A DNA stretch of 64,000 nucleotides from Nocardia sp. NBC_00565. Its GTDB lineage: Bacteria; Actinomycetota; Actinomycetes; Mycobacteriales; Mycobacteriaceae. The stretch covers positions 2,294,001 to 2,358,000 of the forward strand of contig NZ_CP107785.1 of assembly GCF_036345915.1 (NCBI RefSeq), read 5' to 3'. Of the stretch, positions 59,610-64,000 are shown in pieces. The notes beneath the pieces were generated by a model that saw only the letters and a program-made list of their open reading frames with translations, did not search any database and was not told the origin of the DNA. Each line of letters opens with the position of its first letter. Position 1 is the stretch's first letter. Position numbers and translations under genes: made by a program.

Positions 59610-60539
59610 TCAGGGGACGTAGATGCTGTCGTGTCCGGTCAGCATGTGCATCGCGACCAGCGGAACGATCAGTAGCACGAAGAAGCTGACCTGGAAGACG
59701 ACGAACCAGGCGCCGAACCTGGCCGCCTCGAATTTCCATCGCGGGATCGTTATTTCGTACTCGAGCAGGGCGTCGTGTTGTTCCCGTTTGCCGATCCGTG
59801 TGCTGCGTTGTGCGGCGAGGGCCACCAGGCCTCGGTCGCTCTGGCCCGGTCCGGTCGAATCAGGGGTGGCCGCCGCGGGTTTCGGTCGCGTGAAGCGGTC
59901 GAGCCGGAAGAAGCGTTCGAAGTGGTTGAGCGTGCGGACTGGGGGCTTGCCCGCCCAGTAGGCGATGAGGTTGGGCCAGAACGTCATCAAGCCCACCGTC
60001 CACAGCAGGGTGACTTGGCCCCCTTCCGCGAACCGGAGCACGGGACCGAATCCGGGATCGTAGGTCCACCAGCCCATCCGTGCGGCGATGCCCTCGACGA
60101 AGATGTCCCAGACATAGTTGACCGGCAGGGCCAGCACCGCCATCGACTTCAACAGGCTCCAGCCGAGACGTTCGACCAGCATCTGGCCGAGGGCGAGCAC
60201 CACCAGTGCGTGCACGGTCCAGTAGACCGCGTACGCGAACGGCATGAACATCGGATCGTTGGGCGTCTTCAACGGCAGCCAGTCGAGCAGATGGTGCTGT
60301 CTGAAGACCGGACTGTAGACGAGCTGCTGGCCCCAGTCGCCGACCGTCTCCATCCAGTAGACCAGCATGCTATTGACCAAAAATAGAAAACCCCAGGTCA
60401 GCCGCCGTCGCCGGATCACGTCGAGCACGGCGGCCAGCAGGATCAGCCCCCCGGCCACCGGTATCACCCAGTCGAAGAACCAGGTGCCGCTCGGCGCGAG
60501 AAGGGCGGGGGGTGTGGGCGGGCTGGCATGCAGAAGCAT
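59610..60539 (-). CDS. Polytopic membrane protein, AveC-like (tentative)
   Basis: A 309-residue membrane protein with about six to seven helices and a cytoplasmic loop near residues 210-265. Motifs include FLVNSMLVYWMETVGDWGQQLVYSPVF, NDPMFMPFAYAVYWTVHAL and a MGWWTYDPGFGP loop. These resemble proteins annotated as AveC-like spirocyclases in mycobacteria and Nocardia. It shares the theme of an aromatic W/Y-rich loop with the protein encoded at 50.8 kb. GGGAGAA precedes the ATG. A promoter-like 16-mer shared with the next minus-strand gene lies 35-50 bases upstream. The function is uncertain. Confidence 0.65.
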   Translation of the reverse strand: MLLHASPPTPPALLAPSGTWFFDWVIPVAGGLILLAAVLDVIRRRRLTWGFLFLVNSMLVYWMETVGDWGQQLVYSPVFRQHHLLDWLPLKTPNDPMFMPFAYAVYWTVHALVVLALGQMLVERLGWSLLKSMAVLALPVNYVWDIFVEGIAARMGWWTYDPGFGPVLRFAEGGQVTLLWTVGLMTFWPNLIAYWAGKPPVRTLNHFERFFRLDRFTRPKPAAATPDSTGPGQSDRGLVALAAQRSTRIGKREQHDALLEYEITIPRWKFEAARFGAWFVVFQVSFFVLLIVPLVAMHMLTGHDSIYVP

Positions 60540-60573
60540 CGGCGGTTCTCCCGGCTTGTCGCCGCTGGGCGAC

Positions 60574-60589
60574 AGTTCATCTAGATTCG
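60574..60589 (-). promoter_or_regulatory. Repeated 16-mer promoter element, copy 1
   Basis: The plus-strand string AGTTCATCTAGATTCG matches AGATTATCTAGATTCG at 62085-62100 in 14 of 16 positions. Both lie shortly upstream of minus-strand genes, suggesting a common promoter or operator. Confidence 0.5.
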
Positions 60590-60645
60590 AGCGATCGTCG
60601 GCTCTGTCCGCGTTGACCCTGCTGCGGCACAACGCGGAAGCGATC

Positions 60646-61833
60646 TCAGCCGAGTGCCGCGCGGAGGGCTTTGTCGACTTCGAGATCCTCGATGGTGGCG
60701 TTCGCGCGCCGGAAGGCAGCGTCGACATTGGCGGGATTTTGGAGGCCCGGCCATACGGTGCAGATAGCGGCCGAGTCCCAGGCGTCGAAGGCGAAATACC
60801 GATAGTCGTCCCATGCCTGATCGAAGGTCGGGGCGTCGGGCACTCCCTGTTCGTTCAAGGTCTCCAAATAGCGGCGCAGCAGGTCCTTCTCGTGCTGACG
60901 GCGCAGCTCCGTCCCTAGCGAGTGGGTGAGGAAATACGACACCTCTCGCATGCCGGGTGCCCTGCCGACGACCTGCCAATCGAGCAGACCCGCCCGGCCG
61001 TCGGCCAGCCGGAAGGTATTGCCGAGATGGGAGTCGCCGTGGATCAGTGTGAGCGGACCGTCTTCCCAGCGCGCGTGCAGCTGCCAGTCGTGTTCGTTGA
61101 CGAACTCGGCCATCCGGTGCACGGCGCCCGGAAGTTCATACTCACCGGATCGCATCAGTGTCTTGCGCATCTTGCGGAACTGTCCCAGCATCAGGCCGAA
61201 TCCGGGGCGTCTGCTCTGCGTGACCGCATAGGCAAGGTCTGTGGCGAAGCGAGGGCTCTCCCAGAAGGTGGCATGCAAGGAACCGAGGGCGACCATGAGG
61301 CCTTCGGCGTGTTCGAGCGTGCAGTCATCGGCCATGGCGTAGGTGGTGTGGCCGTCCGCGACGAGGTCTTGTAAGAGGAGTAGGTGGCGTGCTCCATGGC
61401 CGGCATGTGCCGCGAATGCGGTCGGTGCCACGCCGTCGGGCAGGGTGGGGCGGGCCGTCAGATAGAACTTCACTTCGTTGACGGCCATGTCGAGCGCGGC
61501 GACCATGGTGCGATTCTTGCCGCTCAGCGGGGTGGACTTCACGAACAGTGAATCCGGTAGTCCGGCATCGCGCCCCGCCGTATTCCAGCCGACCCGGACC
61601 CGGCGACGGTCGGTCGTACCAGTGGTGCCGCCGACGTCTCGAACGTCCTCGGCGATGGCTCCTGGCGCACGATCGGCGAAGACCGACGTGATCCATTTCG
61701 GCGTGACGTCTTTGGCGGCGTGCGGCTTGGGCCCCGGTGCCCACGGTGACAATGCGAGTGCGACCTGACCGAGCGCACGCGCCAGGGTCGTCGTCTGGTG
61801 CCACCGGTGGGGCCGGCCGAATGTGTTGTTCAT
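60646..61833 (-). CDS. APH-type phosphotransferase family protein
   Basis: A 395-residue protein of the aminoglycoside phosphotransferase/choline kinase superfamily. The catalytic loop is LIH265-GDSHLGNTF and the metal motif LLDWQVVGRAPGMREVSYFL. An N-lobe with LFVKS and a long helical C-lobe are present. GAAGAAGG precedes the ATG at 61833; a longer frame upstream overlaps the small membrane protein and is rejected. In catabolic clusters such kinases act on hydroxylated CoA esters or small alcohols, and resistance to antibiotics is not indicated. A 50-residue membrane protein gene precedes it by 34 bases. Confidence 0.85.
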   Translation of the reverse strand: MNNTFGRPHRWHQTTTLARALGQVALALSPWAPGPKPHAAKDVTPKWITSVFADRAPGAIAEDVRDVGGTTGTTDRRRVRVGWNTAGRDAGLPDSLFVKSTPLSGKNRTMVAALDMAVNEVKFYLTARPTLPDGVAPTAFAAHAGHGARHLLLLQDLVADGHTTYAMADDCTLEHAEGLMVALGSLHATFWESPRFATDLAYAVTQSRRPGFGLMLGQFRKMRKTLMRSGEYELPGAVHRMAEFVNEHDWQLHARWEDGPLTLIHGDSHLGNTFRLADGRAGLLDWQVVGRAPGMREVSYFLTHSLGTELRRQHEKDLLRRYLETLNEQGVPDAPTFDQAWDDYRYFAFDAWDSAAICTVWPGLQNPANVDAAFRRANATIEDLEVDKALRAALG

Positions 61834-61867
61834 GGATGTTGGGCCTTCTTCGACAGAGATGACTGGA

Positions 61868-62020
61868 TCACGTAACGGTGAGGAGATAGACCACGAGGAA
61901 AAGTGCGGCGATTCCGCCGACACACGCCAGGAGCAAGGCGAAGGTCTGCTTCGCCAGTGCTTCTTTGCCTGCCGGTGGCAGCATCCTTGCCACGACTTCG
62001 TCGTTCATCTTGTGCTCCAT
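61868..62020 (-). CDS. 50-residue single-helix membrane protein
   Basis: A very short gene with a good ribosome binding site (GAGGAAA) eight bases before its ATG. The product starts with a charged stretch (MEHKMNDEVVARMLPP), then a linker, and ends in one strong transmembrane helix (FALLLACVGGIAALFLVVYLL). The gene ends 34 bases before the APH-type kinase and is on the same strand, so they form an operon. An ATG four codons later is an alternative. I know no family; a membrane tether or partner for the kinase is a guess. Confidence 0.65.
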   Translation of the reverse strand: MEHKMNDEVVARMLPPAGKEALAKQTFALLLACVGGIAALFLVVYLLTVT

Positions 62021-62083
62021 CACGGTTTCCTCGAGCCTCGGTACCTACACCTCACCGCATGTGGGCTTGCTCACTTGAGAGTA

Positions 62084-62100
62084 TAGATTATCTAGATTCG
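62084..62100. promoter_or_regulatory. Palindrome and repeated 16-mer, copy 2
   Basis: The perfect palindrome TAGATTATCTA (62084-62094) lies inside a 16-mer repeated upstream of the AveC-like gene at 60.6 kb. It is in the divergent gap between the small membrane protein and a plus-strand hypothetical gene, and eight bases before the latter's ATG. Confidence 0.5.
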
Positions 62101-62108
62101 CAGACTGT

Positions 62109-62477
62109 ATGAATTGCGCAAGATCCACGGGAGCCATCGGCTTCGAGGCCATAAGTGCGCTTATATTTGGCGCTGCCTGGAAGGTCCTGGATCTGTTGAT
62201 CGAGTGGCGTCTGGTGCAGCTCGGCATCCACGAGAGCAAGAAAAAGCCGCTGCACTACACCATCGAGTTCAAGACGAAGGCCATCGGCAAGGGCGACCTG
62301 AAGCCTATGGCACCGTTTGATGCTCAGCCGGACCTGTGGGAGCGGATTGCCGAAACATATGCGGCTACCGCGAATCTTCGGCGTTCGCTCGTCCATCGGC
62401 GAATTTTGGAGGATGCTCCTCCTGGCCCTGTTCGGCTTTCCGTGAGTCAGCCACCGGACTGGTCGCGGTGGATGTAG
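62109..62477 (+). CDS. Conserved-looking hypothetical protein with possible HEPN-like motif
   Basis: A 122-residue protein. The stretch IFGAAWKVLDLLIEWRLVQLG is an amphipathic helix, followed by a short beta-like segment and a helix ending in ATANLRRSLVHRR. The R-x4-H pattern (RRSLVH) and helical make-up recall HEPN-type RNases, but the protein is short and the assignment is weak. There is no ribosome binding site; a palindromic promoter element ends eight bases before the ATG, so it may be leaderless. It has no evident tie to the catabolic genes. Downstream to 62727 no convincing gene is seen apart from a 60-codon frame without support. Confidence 0.4.
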   Translation: MNCARSTGAIGFEAISALIFGAAWKVLDLLIEWRLVQLGIHESKKKPLHYTIEFKTKAIGKGDLKPMAPFDAQPDLWERIAETYAATANLRRSLVHRRILEDAPPGPVRLSVSQPPDWSRWM

Positions 62478-62727
62478 CGTAAAAACCCGTTTCAGGCCGG
62501 TTCGCCTACGTGGATACGGTTGGGCGGAAATGCCGACCACGGAAGAGCTGGATTTGGTCGAGGGCCGCGTCCTCGGCTACTGCAGCGAAGAACCCGGTGG
62601 CGCTATCGAACTCGCATCTGACCTGGGCACCTTGATTGGACTGCGGGAGCGCCGGGTATCTCATTCGCAGCTTCCGCCGACAGTGCAATTAGCCCCTAAC
62701 CTGCGCCTTTGAGATTTGACCGGCGCC

Positions 62728-62931
62728 TCAAGAAGCCCACCGGATGGCGCTCATCGGGCAGGCGCCGATGCCCGCCTCAGCGTCGCTGACGAGTTCGCTC
62801 GATACTTCGAAGTCTTGCCTCAGGGCGAAGCCGTCGTCATCCAAGTCATAAATGCCGGGAGCTGTTGCCGCACAGAGCCCGTGCCCCTCGCACTGTTCTA
62901 GCTCGATGTGGATCTGTCGCGGAGCGCTCAT
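62728..62931 (-). CDS. [3Fe-4S]/[4Fe-4S] ferredoxin of P450 type
   Basis: A 67-residue single-cluster ferredoxin with C14-x5-C20 and C58-P, and His (GHG) at the position of the second cysteine, as in ferredoxins that serve actinobacterial P450s. Its start overlaps the stop of the acyl-CoA synthetase upstream (ATGA). No P450 gene lies directly next to it inside the window, so the partner may be beyond the right edge or may be one of the P450s 6-8 kb away. Confidence 0.9.
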   Translation of the reverse strand: MSAPRQIHIELEQCEGHGLCAATAPGIYDLDDDGFALRQDFEVSSELVSDAEAGIGACPMSAIRWAS

Positions 62932-64000
62932 GATTGCGCCTTTCTGGGCGGGGGCGGATTGTCGGCGGCCAAGTGCCGCAGCCGATTCCGGTCGATTTTG
63001 GACATCGCGGTCAGCGGCAATTCGTCGAGCACGATCAAGTGGTCGGGGGCCTTGTAGTCGGACAGGTGGGCTTTCGCCCAATCCCGAAGTGCTGGTAGCG
63101 AAATCGGGTCGGCTGGGTCGTCGGGGACGACGAACGCGACGCCGATCTCGCCGATCACGTCGGCAGGATGTCCGACGACGGCGGCGTTGCGCACGCGGGG
63201 GTGCTCGGCCAGCACCTGCTCGACCTCGACCGGGTGGATGTTGAATCCGCCCCTGATGTACATGTCACCGGAGCGGCCGACCAGCACGAGGTTTCCGTCG
63301 GTGTCGAATTTGCCGAGATCGCCGCTGACCAGATATCCCTCGGCGTCGAAAGCCGAGTCGGTCAACGGCTGGTTCTGCCAATAGCCGCGCATGACACAGC
63401 CACCCTTGATGCGTACCCGCCCGACTTCTCCAGTGGGCACCGACAATCCGGTGTCGTCGGTGATTCTGACGTCGACGCCGGCCTGGGGGCGACCCACGGT
63501 CCGGTACTGGACCTCCGGGGGATCGTCGGGCTCGGTTCCGCAGATTGTCGGTGATTCGGTCATCGCATACCGCACCACCAGGGCGACGCCGAGGCGCTCG
63601 GCAGTCTGCGCGACCAGCGCGGGCGATGCGGGTGCGGTCGCGACGACGCCGATCCGTAAGCAGGGGAGTGCTTCGGGTGTGACGCCGGGCAGATCCAGCA
63701 GTTTGGCCCACTGCGTCGGCACCGCACCCGCGACCGTGATTCGTTCGGCGCGTAAGACATCGAACATCCCGGCCGCGGTCCAAGGTGCCGGGGAGATCAC
63801 TATCGTTGTGCCCCAAACCAATTGGTCCCAGAGCTTGGACATGTAGCCGACATGGGCGAACGGGGTCGAGGTCAGCCGCCGGTCATACGGCGCGCTCATG
63901 ACTCCCGCGGCCGCCGCCGACGCGGCGAGATTGTCCGCGTCGAACCAGGCGCCCTTCGGCAAACCGGTTGTGCCACTGGTGAATACGATCGACACTGGGA
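62928..64000 (-). CDS. AMP-forming acyl-CoA synthetase (N-terminus outside window)
   Basis: The C-terminal 355 or so residues of an acyl-CoA synthetase; the frame is open to the right edge. The P-loop SIVFTSGTTGLPKGAWFD is at the very edge, followed by RYAMTESPTICG (adenylate motif), SGDLGKFD, GRSGDMYIRGGFNIHPVEVE and the catalytic-lysine segment LPLTAMSKIDRNRL. In the last, SKIDR replaces the more usual GKIxR, with the lysine kept. It overlaps the ferredoxin gene and is part of a minus-strand operon that continues outside. Confidence 0.92.
   Translation of the reverse strand, partial: PVSIVFTSGTTGLPKGAWFDADNLAASAAAAGVMSAPYDRRLTSTPFAHVGYMSKLWDQLVWGTTIVISPAPWTAAGMFDVLRAERITVAGAVPTQWAKLLDLPGVTPEALPCLRIGVVATAPASPALVAQTAERLGVALVVRYAMTESPTICGTEPDDPPEVQYRTVGRPQAGVDVRITDDTGLSVPTGEVGRVRIKGGCVMRGYWQNQPLTDSAFDAEGYLVSGDLGKFDTDGNLVLVGRSGDMYIRGGFNIHPVEVEQVLAEHPRVRNAAVVGHPADVIGEIGVAFVVPDDPADPISLPALRDWAKAHLSDYKAPDHLIVLDELPLTAMSKIDRNRLRHLAADNPPPPRKAQS

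Noticed and set aside
1..64000. CRISPR arrays, tRNA/rRNA genes, transposases, phage or attachment sites
   Set aside because: I saw no regular repeat-spacer pattern, no tRNA-like cloverleaf, and no transposase or integrase motif in any frame that I read.

Overview
The window is high-GC actinobacterial DNA. Two mce-type lipid importer operons, mycofactocin-type oxidoreductases, many acyl-CoA synthetases and CoA transferases, frequent GTG/TTG starts and ATGA gene overlaps point to a mycolic-acid actinomycete, most like Nocardia or a close relative (Rhodococcus, Mycolicibacterium). No rRNA, tRNA, CRISPR array, insertion sequence or phage gene was seen.

Layout. Bases 1-4.9 kb hold the end of a first mce operon (C, D, E, F and a Mce-associated protein), followed by an FprB-type ferredoxin-NADP reductase. 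From 6.6 to 9.7 kb a Rieske oxygenase and a TetR regulator diverge around two near-identical palindromes; next come a shrunken acyl-CoA synthetase pseudogene and a double-hotdog thioesterase. From 10.2 to 19.2 kb lies a second Rieske module: acyl-CoA synthetase, TetR, oxygenase, [2Fe-2S] ferredoxin, KstD/fumarate-reductase-like flavoprotein, E1alpha and E1beta of a 2-oxoacid dehydrogenase, and a free lipoyl domain. From 19.5 to 27.8 kb there is a small membrane protein, a DUF35/thiolase-like pair (retro-aldolase-like), an aldehyde dehydrogenase, a CoA transferase, a mycofactocin-type SDR, an MhpB-like extradiol dioxygenase and an NTF2-like protein. A 17-bp hairpin terminator separates these from a minus-strand group (enoyl-CoA hydratase, racemase, small unknown protein, acyl-CoA synthetase; 27.9-31.7 kb).

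From 32.3 to 42.9 kb a complete second mce operon (yrbEA, yrbEB, mceA-F, two accessory proteins) runs on the minus strand. Upstream of it sits a tandem, two-domain TetR protein with the architecture of M. tuberculosis Mce3R. From 45 to 59.5 kb follow hydratases, an APH-type kinase, an LLM flavin/F420 oxidoreductase, an aldehyde dehydrogenase, an NDMA-dependent-type alcohol dehydrogenase, AveC-like membrane proteins, SDRs, an amidohydrolase, two P450s with a ferredoxin, an enoyl-CoA hydratase and a DUF35 protein. The right end (59.6-64 kb) has a second AveC-like protein, a second APH-type kinase with a 50-residue membrane protein, another P450-type ferredoxin and a truncated acyl-CoA synthetase.

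How it works together (inference). The set reads as import of a hydrophobic, probably steroid- or terpenoid-like compound, activation to CoA thioesters, side-chain shortening, and oxygenase-driven ring attack.

Two observations stand out. First, a palindromic element, (A/G)TGAC-N6-G(T/C)CA-GAA, recurs upstream of the second mce operon and at least four promoter regions between 43 and 56 kb, suggesting one Mce3R-like regulon; at two promoters the element overlaps the likely -10 box of a leaderless transcript. Second, the window carries six decayed remnants (two acyl-CoA synthetases, an SDR, a CoA transferase, an acyl-CoA dehydrogenase and a LuxR/MalT-type regulator), so the locus has been pruned repeatedly by deletion.
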